DNA of 64,000 nt from Xiphydria camelus. Lineage: Eukaryota; Arthropoda; Insecta; Hymenoptera; Xiphydriidae. A program made the translations under genes and the position numbers. The number at the start of each line of letters is the position of its first letter. The first letter of the stretch is position 1. Below the pieces are notes generated by a model. It did not search any database. It saw only the letters and a program-made list of their open reading frames with translations, and was not told the DNA's origin. The stretch spans positions 10,860,580 through 10,924,579 of the forward strand of contig OY783198.1 in the NCBI GenBank assembly GCA_963678675.1. Direction: 5' to 3'. Below are positions 1 to 12,544 of the stretch, piece after piece.

Positions 1-1446
1 ACCGCTATTCATTATCGCTTTTTGTGCTGAGTTCAACCGGCGCTGTCCGGATAGAGAGACCGTTGCTATTTTTTTTTCTCCGTGATGGGCGAAAATTATT
101 CTGCGAGATCGCGGCACATTGAAATGTCGCCGCGCGGTGAAGAAAAGTCATCGCGTGTGCTTCACAGCTCGCCGGATTTCTGCGTCACGCATTTCGCAAG
201 GCGGCTAAGGAATTCTCGTACGACCCATGAACCACCGTGATTCGCAGCGGTCGCAGCTTAATCGATTAATTACCTTAACTATCGTACTTTCTCATTATGT
301 ACATTGCGTTCATGAATTATTGTAATAAATAAGCTCAACGCGTGTCCTATACTTAATTCAATCATCGTGTATAACTAATTTCGTGTGTACAATTACAAAT
401 AACTATTATGCTCCTCGGGCGAGAAGGTGAATACGTGCGCGCGTACGTTCGTAAATCTTAAGAATCGTTTAAGAAGAAGCAACTCCGCTCGATGTTCAAG
501 ATTCCGGATCGAGGCCAAAGAAGTGTCAGAGCTTCTGATAAGAGATGAGTGGGCGCGACGCGTTCGTCACCCGCGGGAATATGTCGCGGTTAGAAGCTGC
601 GCGGAAGGCGCAGAGACGGAAAGTTCCTTCCTTTCAAGTTTTCGTTTCTACAAAAGCAACATTTCGACGCTTTCCGACTGGCGAATTCGTCGAGAGTTTA
701 TTTGCCATTAGTGGTCGTATTCAATAGATATCTTATCGAAGGAGCCTGAACATTCTTTGCCTGATCCTTCGACTTACGAGTTTAGAAGAAAACGAAAATT
801 ACTTAAATTAAGGATCTGATATGATTCTTTTAGTCAATGGATTCATTATGTATATGCACGTGCGTATCTGCGCGTATGCTTGTGTGTGTGTGTGTGTGTG
901 TATATATGCATGTACCGTCTTAAGTCAGTTTAGCGTATTAGTTCAATAACGAAATGTAACAACTTCTTTACTTCCGTGTCGTTTTAGGCACTTTTATCAG
1001 GGAACGGACTCGCGCTTTCCTCGACCCGATATGTACGTCGGGACTTGGGTTAACGAGAGCCCGCCAATAGCACTCGCGTTTTGAATACGCTCGAGCGTCT
1101 CATTTAAATCACAAGAATCCACATTTCGGACGTATCATCGATACGTCTACCTGGATTCGAATCGGACGATCGTCAAGCCGACTCATCGGCGACGATCGAA
1201 CGAATTTATCGCCAAAAAGCGAGTAGGTACCTTCTCGTCGAATTTCACGCCACGGTGCGAGAAAATTGCACGATACGTCAACGTATCGAGAAACGAACGG
1301 CCGTGAGCCGTCTCTCCACTCGCCGGGAGTATCGTAGCCCTTCTTTTTGCTTGAACGCGTCAATCACATCCCGTCGAAAACCGCGGTACGCGTTCTAACA
1401 AAAACATAATCGCGCTTTTCGACTACTTACTTCGATCTTTCGGCTC
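1..1446. other. Left flank without a recognisable gene
   Basis: No reading frame here resembles a known protein and no spliced model could be built. The stretch is moderately CpG-rich. It contains a TG microsatellite at about 880-902 followed by a short TA run. It lies downstream of the minus-strand gene that ends at 1447, so part of it is probably that gene's 3' UTR. Confidence 0.4.
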
Positions 1447-4400
1447 TCACTTTTCGACGGGCCTCGTCACCGTCTGCGGTATCACCGTGAGGGACTTCGG
1501 AATTTTTGGCAATATTGGAATCGGGTTAGCGCTTGGCGGCTTGGTCGTAACTTGGATGGACTTGGGCAGGTTCAAATTGTTCAGCAGACTCTGCGTCAGC
1601 GTCGTCTCGTTCTGCGTCAGCGATCTCACGTCGCAAATCAGCGGCTCGAAGTCGCCCCTGCTCTGACGATTGAGCATCTCCTGCTGCATCCTCAAGTGCT
1701 TCTGGAACTGCGTCTGGGCGGCGATCTGCGCCTTCTGATACTGCGTCGCCGGCTTCAGTCCCGACGGTGAAGTCGAATTGCTCGAACCGCCGCCGGGCTG
1801 CTGCTTATCGCCGAGCATTTGCTTCTGTCTCTTGAGATTTTGCAGCCGCTTGAAATCCGGCTCGCTCAGCTGGAACACCTTGCCGCCGGAAGTTATCGGT
1901 ATTCTATTGCCATCCTTCCGCTTGGCGCTCCCGTTCGTCGCACTGGTGGAAGGTAAATTTAATCGCTGCAAGTTCGGAGGTGGCTTCCTTATGATCGACA
2001 CGCCAGGATTGAGCTTGAGGATGCGCGGTGGGCTGCCCTTGGACAATGACGCGGTACCCGACGCGCCGCAGGCGCTGGAGAGTAACGAAGAGCTCGTGCT
2101 CGGCAGGGAGAGCCTGTCCCTCTCGAGGACGTAGCCTCCGCTCAATGCGCGCGCGCTGTTGTATTCCGAGGATATCGGTTCCACGATCGGTTCGTCCATC
2201 TTTTCGGGACCCTCGTAGGATATCAGGCGATTCTGCACTGACGTCGAATAATTAATCGCATTGCGAGACGCATTCGGCGCCAGGACGAGGTCGCCCGATC
2301 TGTAATACTTCTCGAGAAGTATGAGGTGTCTCAGAAACGAGCTCTGATTCCCGTAAGGCCTCTGCAACTCTTGCCAGAGCAGCTTGGTGTCCCTGTCGTA
2401 CTGAATCATCGTGGCGCACTTCTCCCAACCCTGTGGCGTGACCTCGCGAACGTTATTGAACTCGACATTGGCATGCAAATTCATCTCCTCCTCGCCGGGG
2501 AACAGCGTGCGGACGCTGATCGAGGGATTCGCTCCGAGTCTTTGCACCACTGGATTTATGTCGCTGTTCGTTCTCGCGCGTTTCGGTAACCTCGTCAAGG
2601 TCACCTCCTTATCCATTGCGAGAATTTCGACCACGTCGCTGGCGTCTTCGCACGACAAGGAGGTGGTATTGGTTGCGTAGCCCTCGAGGGCTTTTCTCTT
2701 CTTCAAATTCTCCACGGCACTGTCGATTCCCAATATTCGCACGTCGGTCACCAATACGTCCTCGATCGCGTCGACCTTCGTCGAGCGATTCTCGTTGTCG
2801 GTCTCCGAATTGGTCCCTTCGTTCTTATTTGGTTCCGGCGTCGATTTCTCGGAGTGGTTCGAGTTGGTTGTGCCGTCCGGCGATTTAGAAGTGGCACTGC
2901 CGCCGTTCTTGTTCTGGACGCACTTGGTCTTTTTTCTCTTGTCCTTATCCTTCGACGATTGATTCTGCAGGGGCTCCTCCTCCTCGTTCTCCAGAACCTC
3001 GATGTCGTGATAGTGCAGGATTCTGGAAAACGAATACCGTTTGCGGCGTAAAACGCGCCTCCCTTCGTGAACGTTGCGCCCGGCGATATAGGCATTCCAA
3101 ATTGATTGCTTTACACGCCTCAATTTTCGTCGGTCGACTCACCTCTTTCGATAGTTCTTAAAGAAGGGTCTGCGAGTCATGTTCATATCCTCGATGTCCT
3201 TATACTTCAATTGCAACTGTGTAAAGTAGCGACACAGCTTGCAAACGAACGTCCCGGCAACCAGTAACACGGGGATTTCCTGCTGTCGAAGTCGCTGGTT
3301 CAGCTCTTCCGTTTCCGCGGTGACAAGCTGATGCGTCTGGTTCCTGGCGAGTCGGCGCTTGCAAAGCGCGCACGTCAAAAATCTCTCAATTTTCGAATAG
3401 TGATTCACGCAGAACGACATGGACGTGTGTTGACTCGATTCCCAGTCTATGTCCACCTGCATAAATAAGGGCCAGTTAATCGTAACTGCACCGTACGCAT
3501 CGCGAACCGCGTGATTAGGTTTACGCATCTTAAAACCTTTTCTTCGACTATCGTTTGTATAAATACGTAATTAGCAAAAAGCTGTCTACTTTTAATGAAT
3601 ATTTACAAATGTATCGACATTGCTCGCGATTGGTCTGTACCTCGAAAAGCGATAATTACATCAAATAGCAGATGAATATTTCTGAAAATAAGTGACACGA
3701 AAGTTAAGAGTCTTAAATTCGACAAAGTACCCGAAGCGAGTGACAAAGTTACACTTTCTCGCGCGATATCTGAAACGCGAACGAACAATTCATCCAATAC
3801 AGCTCACATATTAGTGAAACCCTTTTTTAGGAAGCTTTCGGCTTTGAGCTGTTTTGGCCTTCCTCGCGTCTCGTGTTACAAAGCAACAAGTGCTTACCAT
3901 TCCTCTTCGCGTCGTTACATTGCCTCGATATGAGAAATTCCGGTAAATAGCCCTACTCTACGAAATTCAGGTACCTACATCGTCAGTCTCTCGAGGCCCG
4001 ATACAACGAGCGTTATCGATGTACGCCTGAGAGAATACCAACCTGATTTAGTAAACCGGCTTTGATCTTCAACAACCATCGCCGTTTCACGTGGTGTCGA
4101 GCGGACTCTCTGCAATCGCGCGCCGAACATTTAGTCACCATGAGCTGACGGTGTTGCCTCGGCGGTTTGGCCTGCATATTCGTCGGACTGGTATTCGCCT
4201 TAACACGTAAATATAACTGTCATTTTACCATCCATCGCGGTACTACGCATCGTCGACGAAAGACGAACTAGAAGACACGTACTTTCCTATCGACGTGACG
4301 ATAACAAGCGTCGCAAAGACAGGAGTCCTTGGTCAGGTGTCTCTCCACATTGAGGATCTTTTTGCGCCTCTCGTCGGACTTCATTTGTGCCAAGTGCATT

Positions 4401-7400
4401 GGCGTGTCCAGCGAGCCGAACTTTCCGAAGCAATAGCAACAGACGTCGGCGCAGAGGCGCCCCGGATGAATGGAAAACGACGAGGACTTCTCTGGAATAA
4501 CGAGAGATTGGCGGTCCTTCGATTGCGCCTCGTCGTTGTCTTCGTCTGCGATAAAGAAAAACGATTCGATGAGAAATCTCGCCGGTTACGGAGCGTAAAC
4601 AGTAGTCTCATTCTCCGATGTTGCTTTGATTCTAGGCACGCGGTGAATGAGGGGTTAAATCAAGCGCATCGACGAGAGAAAGCACAATTCCATGGCGGAA
4701 GAAGTGTTATTTCCTTAAAAGCATGCCATTCGTTATCGCGGTGCCATTTGATTCAGAGTCAATGGATTATTGTACGATTAAGCCTCCAACCTACGCGTGA
4801 TGAATTTTATATACACTGCCGTAAAAAAGTTTGAGACTAACCACTTGCATGAGTAGAAAATCGAGTTATGATCTACGACCATGAATTTTTCTGCATCTGC
4901 ATCTCTAAAGTTATTTCAATACATTCCGGACAAATTAGCGAGACTGCGACAATGAACGATAGCTCGTTCGACTTGGCCTAACAAAGATATTTTTAAGCTG
5001 AATCGAATGAGTTATTTTTCATTGTTGTAGCTTTGCTAGTTTGTTCGCAATTAATAGTTAGTCGTTATTAGGGGTAACTACCTGCTGTTGAAAACTTCGA
5101 AATTCTAAAATTAGATAAAGCTGGCATTTCTGAACTGAATCGAATGAATGATTGTTCATTGCCGTAAAATGATTTGTAATATGTAAGATGTTTTGGCTTC
5201 GGAAAATCTCAGAAACGGAACAATACGGTTAAAAAAAAAATTTTTTTTTCTTAGTCTTGACATAGTTTTTAAATAATTGGTTCACCCTTTAGAATTAAAA
5301 TTATTACCATTATATCGTATTACCTCAAAGATACTCTTTTCGTATAGAGAATAGATTTATAAAATGCCAATCAAAGCATTTTAACGACACTGTAAATTAA
5401 ATCTTTTCGTTTGTTCAAACTCGAATTTAGTATCCATGAATTAATTTTCTAATCACACAGAAGCTAATCTCTCTAACTTTATTCTACTTTGCTAAGAAAA
5501 TCTGTAACGTGCGGGAGGAATGTAAAAGAAATGTGCTCGAAATAGCACCAAAGCATTATCTCTGCTATGATTGAAAAACTTTTGAAAGAGTTAATTTGTT
5601 TTGACGCGGAGCGCGAAAATCGAGCATCTTTACTTCCACTATTCATTGGCAGTAAACGATTAGCCAAAAAAAAAAGCCGCTGAGACGAAGCGGTTAGAGG
5701 AAATGTGTGATCGAGAATGTAGTTATGCCCGCAACCAGGATTACCGCAGGAGTGTCTGTGGTTAGTAGAGAACTTGCGGTTCGCACCAGAACTGCTATCG
5801 CCCAAACCACTGGATCCAAACTGAAAAAAGATGAGACAACAACGATCATAATTGCGAACGATCGACAAATCGACGGAATATGTTTGCGACGCGAAATCCC
5901 GCGAGGGACAGACAACTTTCTGAAAGACGTACCTCCTTTTGAATGGTGTAAAACTCAGGTGAATCGCCATCGCCATCGCCGCGTCCCTGTTTCAGTACCA
6001 TCCGCAACGGCGATCGCGATCTCTTCTTATCTTTCTCCTTCTCCTTTTGCACCCTGATCACAGTCTTCAAAGTTCCGGTATATTGCTCCTTCTTGGCCTT
6101 CTGATGGTTCATTCGCTCCGCCGCCTTCTCCAGCGACTCCAGGCCCAACAGTCGAAGGATCGACTCTTTCTTCGCTTTGTCCTCAGGTGTCTCAAAGATT
6201 TTTGGAGTTGGTGGGGCGCTGATGGTCGACTCTTCCGACGTCGACACATCGTCCGAGTCTTTCCGCAGTAGCTCCGGTGTTTTCGTCTTCTTGCATTCGC
6301 CATCCGAGTTCATCTCCGAATTATCTACTCGTTCGGGCGTATGGTTCTCCTGCCGAGTTTGCACGAGCTCTTCGGCGTCCAGTTCGTCTTTTACACTCTC
6401 CAAATCATTTTCCGATTTACTTCGTAGATCACGAACGTTGTTCTGCGTTTTGATGGGTTCGCGCTGACCACCTTCGGAAAGTCCTCTCAAATTTTCGGCG
6501 CCGTCCAACGACTGACTATACTTGCTTTCAAGCGAACGATTGTTCTCGTTGATTTTGGCCACCTCGTTGTCGAGTAGCGTTTCCTCCTTGTTCTGTTGAT
6601 CGGATTTTCTGACGTCTCGCTTACCGCGTTTGGACTTGAACAAATTTTGAGTCTGCTGCCGATCTTCTTTCCGCCTCTTCGCTTCTCTGCTGCGTCTTGT
6701 GCGAATTTGCGTCTCGGAAATGCTGGATTCCTCCACTTTCACCGCATTTTGATCCTTCTCCGCATTTCCTCCGTTCGCGCTACTTTCGGGTGTAGCGCGT
6801 TCCGAGTCGGACGATCCCTGATTGTCGTCCATATCCATTGTTTGGGTGCTGTCGTCCTCCACTTTACGCTTGGAGTCGATGCGTTCCGTGCTTCGAGATT
6901 TTGATCCGATCTCGCCTTTCCTTTGCTTGTCACGCGCCCTCAGAACCCGTCCACCTTCCTCCGTAGTCGAGTTCTGTTCCTCGGCGGTGTCCCGATCTTT
7001 TTTCATGGATTCCTTGTCCGAAGAAGTATCTTCCAAATTCATCGACCGGGAACAAGAGTTCGCATCTTCGCTGCGATTCAAATCTTTACCGACGGTATTC
7101 TCCGTTACCGCGGTATCCTCTGTGGCACCGCGCGATTCTTCTTCTATTGTAGAATTGGCGGACTCCCTAATATTTCCATCACAGCCATCGTTTTCAGTCG
7201 ATTGGTTATATTTGTTCGAGTGATTTTTCGTATGCTCAGTCGACTCGCCGAGGTTCTTCTCGATAATTGACGCCACTTTCGAATCGACCGAGTTTTCCTG
7301 TAAATCATCACCCATAGCTAACGCGTTGCCAACTTCCGCGGCGACGCTCATTATCTCCGAATCGGTGAAGGAGATGTCCAATGCCTCCAAAGATCTGCTC

Positions 7401-10300
7401 TCCTCGGTTTTGTCGTCTTCCGGCTCGACGGAGTCATCGCAAATCGTTGGATCTTTCCCGAGTTTTCCATTAACATCGTCGTCCGAAATCATTTTCGACG
7501 ATTTCGAATCGTTCCTTTGCTGATTGTTCGGTTGCCCTCCGGACACGAGCTCCTCTACATCGCGAGAAATGCTTTCCAGCGTTTCGGAGTCTTCCGACTG
7601 TATCAAGACGTTCAATTGCTTCTCCGGCTCGTTGACGCTACTCGAGTAGTTCGGCGCCTCGTTTTCTCGAAGCACGCTCGATAATTCAGAATCGCCCGAC
7701 ACCGATCGATCCGTGGAAGGCAATGAAGGATCAGCAGAATCGTGACAGTCCTGCGTAGACTTCGAATCCCTTTCACACGTCTCTTCGGCCTTTGTGTCAC
7801 TTTTAAACGTCTCGCGATCGGGACAGCCATCGTTTATAGCCGCGCAGTCTCCTTCTTCGTTCCACGTAGAGTCTTTTGCGTCTGCAAATTTTTGTACGCC
7901 CTTATCCGTCGTTTTCGTCGACTTTTTCGTGCCATCCGTATCCACACTGTTCTCCGAAGAGCTCCTATCGTTGATTCTCGGAGATTTTCTCGTACCGATT
8001 ACCCTTTTCGCGCCGTCAAACGATCTTTCCATGGCATCGCCGATCGCGTCGTCTGCCTTTCCCTCGGCTCGCTCGAAAGCGGCGGTGGCGACGGCGGCGG
8101 ACTCTTGATTCGATTCTTTGTCGCACGATCTTTCGAGTTTCGACAAGCGATCGCGATTATTGCTCGTGGTCCCCGCGTCTTCGATATTTCCAACCGCGTC
8201 GGTATTGGAACATTCCTCATCCTGCGTTTTTTGGGACTGAGTGTCGATCAATTCCATGTCTCCCATGACTAGTTTCTCGATCTCTTTGGCAGTGTCCGCC
8301 ACCTTGGGGACTGAATTCTCCGCTTTGTCCGACTTCTTCTCACTCTTTGAAACGTTCGGCTTGTCCTCTTCCGCGTTCTCCTCCAATCCGAGCTTCTGGG
8401 ACTCGGCGCTCAACGGTGCCACGATTTCCTCGATCTTCGACACCTCGAAATTCTTGTTGAGCGTCGTCAGACTCTTCTCGGGTCCGAATATCTTATCCTC
8501 GATGGACTTGGCGATCGTCAGCTTGATGTTCTCTATCATCTGATCTATTTGAGACTTTGGATTTCCGTCCGCCTTGTCGGCACTGTAAAACGAGCCCACG
8601 GTGCTCTTCTTCGTATCGATATTGAGACTGCTCCTGCGACTTTTGGGCTTGTCCGCGAGCTTGATCAACGTGATGTCCTTGCGCGATTGTTCCAAGCTAA
8701 CGGACTTCTTCGATTCTTCCTGACTCTCGAAACTTTTGCTCGTGGAGTTCGTGTCTTCGGTTTTCGCGTCGTCGCTCTTTACCTCACCGTCGACGGTTCT
8801 GGCCTTTGTCTTCGAACGCAACGTGGGACCGATCTCTATGCCGCTCCGTTCGCTGTTGTTATTGTTTTCCACTTCGACGACTCCGTTATCGACTATCTCC
8901 TCAAAGTTCCTCTGTGCATCAGCCTTCCCCGACAACAAGCTGTTCTTGCCGGAGGGCACGTTGCTCTGAGTCTCGGCGTCGTTGGATTCGTAGACGCCCG
9001 ATTCGCCGTCCATATTGTCGTCGGAGGCGTGTTCGGCGCAAATTTCCGAAATCACCACGTCGTCCGAGCCTAACCCGCGGCGTTTCTTCGCGTCCAGATC
9101 CAGCGAAATCCCCGAGTCGGAGAGCTGTCGCAATTTACCGTTTCGGAGACTCCGGTGGCTTATCAAAAAGTTCGACCTCTGCTTAACTTGAGTTATTTTT
9201 CGCTGCTGAGCTCCGGAATCGGAATCTGCGCAATCGTCGTCCGAGGCGCTCCTTCCCTCGTCGCAATCGATTTCCTTCTTGATCTCGCAGTCGGGAATGA
9301 GCTTTTCGCCCGACGGTACTTTCCGGCTTCTCGTTACTTTCACCTCTACCTTCTCCGACACCTTTCGTTGGTCGTCCAATTCCGAATCGCTCAGCATTGA
9401 CGCGATCACCTCGTCTATGGTGAGATCGATGGAATTTTTGCTTTCCGAAAGTAACTTGCTACTTTTCGGATCAGCAACGCTATCGCCCTTTACGCTGTCA
9501 ACGTTCTTCTTGCTTTTTGGACTTGTCGACTCACCTTCCGCGATTCTAGTGCAAGTATCTCTTTCCTTGCTGGTATTTCTCTTAGTGCTTACGACTTTCG
9601 ACGCTTTGTTATCCGGCTCCGTAGTTTCGGCGCCAATATTCGTAGCCTTTTTACTCAAAAGCTTCACTTTCTTGCCAGATTTTGGACTCGTTTTTACGAT
9701 CGCTCCCGTTACGACGTCCACTTCCTTTATCCGTGTCTCGCTACTTTCGGGCTCCTCCGCTGGCTTCAGAGGTGGCTTGCTTTTCTTCGTCCTAAGATTG
9801 TTCTTCGCGCTCGCACCAACTCCTTTGGAACTTTCGTTATCCCCGATATCGCTCTCCGCCGATTTCGTATCGTTCTCCGTAATCTTCGTGTCAATCTCGT
9901 CGGACTTTCTGAGCTTTCTCGCTTTCGCGCTCTTCTTAACGTTCGGCGCGATCTTGTTCAGCGACTTGATCGCGACTTTCTTCGTGATCTTGACCTTGAT
10001 GAGATTTGCCTTTGCCGCCCTTAGCTTCTGCTTGCGCTTCAGATTTTTAAGGGCCTTTTTGCGCGGCAGACTTGCGTTTATCTTAGGCGGAAGCTGGCTA
10101 CCCGTTGCCACAGCTTCTAGGATGTCGCGTGCGAGTTGCTGCTGTCTAGAGCTTGGTAGCGACTTGCCCTTTTTACCTTTACCATCGACGGCGGACAAAC
10201 TAGTGTCATTATTCCCCTTCTGCTTAGACTTAGAAGGCGCTAGGGGTCTCTTCTCCCTGGATGCCATCTCACTTCCACCCACATCGGGCTCCTGAAACAT
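1447..10300 (-). CDS. Very large nuclear-type protein with Cys-rich zinc-binding clusters, unnamed
   Basis: Six coding exons join in phase: 10300-5933, 5820-5634, 4545-4283, 4198-4043, 3456-3143 and 3058-1447. Total is 6,900 nt, about 2,299 aa. The first exon alone codes 1,456 residues, mostly Lys/Glu/Ser-rich and probably disordered, with basic patches near the N-terminus. From about residue 1550 the protein becomes ordered and Cys/His-rich: C1550, C1554, C1555 and C1557; C1594, C1596, C1599 and H1602; C1630 and C1635; C1674, C1687 and C1690; C1730 and C1733. This suggests several treble-clef or cross-brace zinc sites. The C-terminal 540 residues are Gln/Ser/Pro-rich. Composition suggests a chromatin or transcription protein, which is inference. 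The MFQ start may be intronic because TTTCAG precedes GAG; the next Met, at about 10267, is then the start. I do not recognise the family. Confidence 0.75.
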
Positions 10301-12544
10301 GCGCGTCGCCGTTATTTGCTTACGAGCTTTGTATTCGTTTTATGCAGACTCTCTTCACAGCTTCTACCCGGACAGTGAAAGATAATTGTTTTCTTAACAA
10401 TTGAATCGCAATATTTTATATTTTGTAAAACTGACAGCTCGAATAACTAATATAATTATTAATGGTCACCTTTCCACTATAAATGAGCTAAGTGCTGAGA
10501 ACTCAATGCAAATATTCAAGCTTCTCAGCTATCTTTCGTTTCGCACAGTCCCGAGTTACCTTGCGTATCGGTAATATAAATCACACCACAAAGCGCATAA
10601 TATACAACAGACCGTAAACTATTACCATCTTGCAGCGTGTCCAGTTCCTTCTTGTTTATAATTTTCTCCAGTTTTTCTTTTACTTGGCAAAAAAGAGTAT
10701 AAAAATGCAAATTAAAGTCTCTTTTTTTTTGTTAAAAAAAGTTAACGAGAGAAATATTACATATTCTGTTATTTGGAGCTATGTGTTTGAAGAAAATCTA
10801 AATCAACAAGAGTAAAATCGTCGTTTCCCGCCTATGGTAAACATACATGAAAACCGTATCCACACAGGCGACGTGTAATATTTTTACCAGTATAAGAGAA
10901 CTGCATAATATCTCCAAATTTGATAAAAGGTTCATTTATATTAAGTTAAAAATAAATCCAAGGAATGTGCATATGTCGAAACTTCTTTAAACTTCTTCCG
11001 CGCGAAAGGCAGAATCTTTCATTGAAAATTCAGAGTTCAAAATTTCATGCGCTTTGGGCTATTAGTAAAAATTCAAGTTTCTAAGGCCATGAAGTAACAC
11101 GCATTGTTGATAAGCGAATGATAATTATCAATACTTGCATTCAATCGAAAAGTCAGCATCGATCTTTGATATATCTTACATTATTTGGAAATATAAAAGT
11201 TTGCTTACGAGAGAGAGACGAGGCATTGCGTTGAGAAGCTAATTATATTCACTGATCTTGCAACAGACAAATTTATATTGAATATCTTTTTCAATCAAAG
11301 GGGAAATCAGAAGGGAGTGCAAAGAAACGCAGTGTGGAGATGATATGCGAACTGCTTCGGATTCCATTCCAAGGATCGTCGATCGCATGAAGCAAACATG
11401 TCGAGAAGAAAACCGTGAGAATAGCCTGACTATGGATATGGTTCAAAAGTAAAAGATCAGATTTTGACGAAAATCAACGATAAATTTATCGCGAATGTGA
11501 AAAAATTGGAGTACCCGATTAGATAGAATACCAGAATAAGCAGGAGACTGGGCAGTGGGGTTGATTGATGCGGCCCTGGCGGCCAGAAAAATTACGTGAC
11601 AAACTTTGCATTTACACGGATCTACCGTGCGCCTCTTCTCGCCCAGGAAAATGCTCCGATATATTTCGACCGATATCTCTCCGGGTGCTCCATCAATTTC
11701 TAAAATTTCGATCTCGTTAGCAAGAGCGGGGCGCGTATTAACTTCCCAGTGTAGAAATCGACCAGCGGATACACGGGAAAGGCGGAAAATCTTGCGATAA
11801 ATCTTCGCGAAAAAATCGTCACGAATAAACAAAAGGTCGGCCCGACTCTAGACTTCTCGAGCTCGTTACGCCGGTCGGGGCGGAGGGTCCGGCGAATTTA
11901 TCGTCCGAAAAGTCGCAGCGCGTGCTCCACTCACCTCTGAGGCCAAAAATCCTCGCAAAAGTTCGTGGTTTTTCCGAAAAAACGGGAAATATCACCCTCA
12001 GAAAAACACGATCCCGTTACAGGGTGTCTATACGCTGTCCTACTGTTTTTACACTACCGCCGCCTGGCGGCCGAACGCCCGACCTCTCCCAGGCCCATAC
12101 CCCGTTCGCGCTAACGCCACACTGTGTTATTTCGCAAAATTCATCCCCACGCGCGCTTTCTATCACGAAATACTGCGCGCCTCTCACCGAACCGATCTTC
12201 GACTTCACTTTTGGGCGAGAAAAAACTTCCCGGCAAACCGACCGGACGCGCGTTTAGGTACACTCCGAGACGACTCGGAACAACGCGGCACTTTTCCCGA
12301 GCCTACACGATGTTCGCGCTAACTGCCCTCGCATTATTCGTCAAATTTCGAGCTTTACGCGGACTCTTTGTCGGGATCCTCAACGAGCTTCGGTGCAGCA
12401 CGTCGGTTGCCCACCGGCGAGATCGGAAAACCGGAAAAAAAATAGGTCCGGTGGGCGGAGAACCCAGAAAGACGCGAGAACGAAAAGAAAGACGCGCCCG
12501 TGCGCACCAATGGCGGCCACCGACCCTTATTTACCGAACTCAAA
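10301..12544. promoter_or_regulatory. Divergent intergenic and promoter region, CpG-rich toward mL49
   Basis: This lies between the divergently oriented large zinc-cluster gene and mL49. The left half (10.3-11.4 kb) is AT-rich. From about 11.8 kb it becomes strongly CpG-rich, as expected for a housekeeping promoter. Short open frames near 11443-11832 and 12100-12660 have no recognisable homology or splice support. I see no TATA box or defined element. Confidence 0.4.

Noticed and set aside
4814..4840. TACACTGCCGTAAAAAAGTTTG resembling a Tc1-type terminus
   Set aside because: No partner terminus or transposase sequence was found nearby, so it could be chance.
6000..10295. Many long frames on the plus strand opposite the 4.4-kb exon, up to 338 aa
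   Set aside because: They are antisense shadows of a long, low-complexity, stop-poor exon; none resembles a protein or has splice context.
11443..11832. 129-aa minus-strand frame upstream of mL49
   Set aside because: No recognisable domain and no supporting splice or start context; kept as non-coding.
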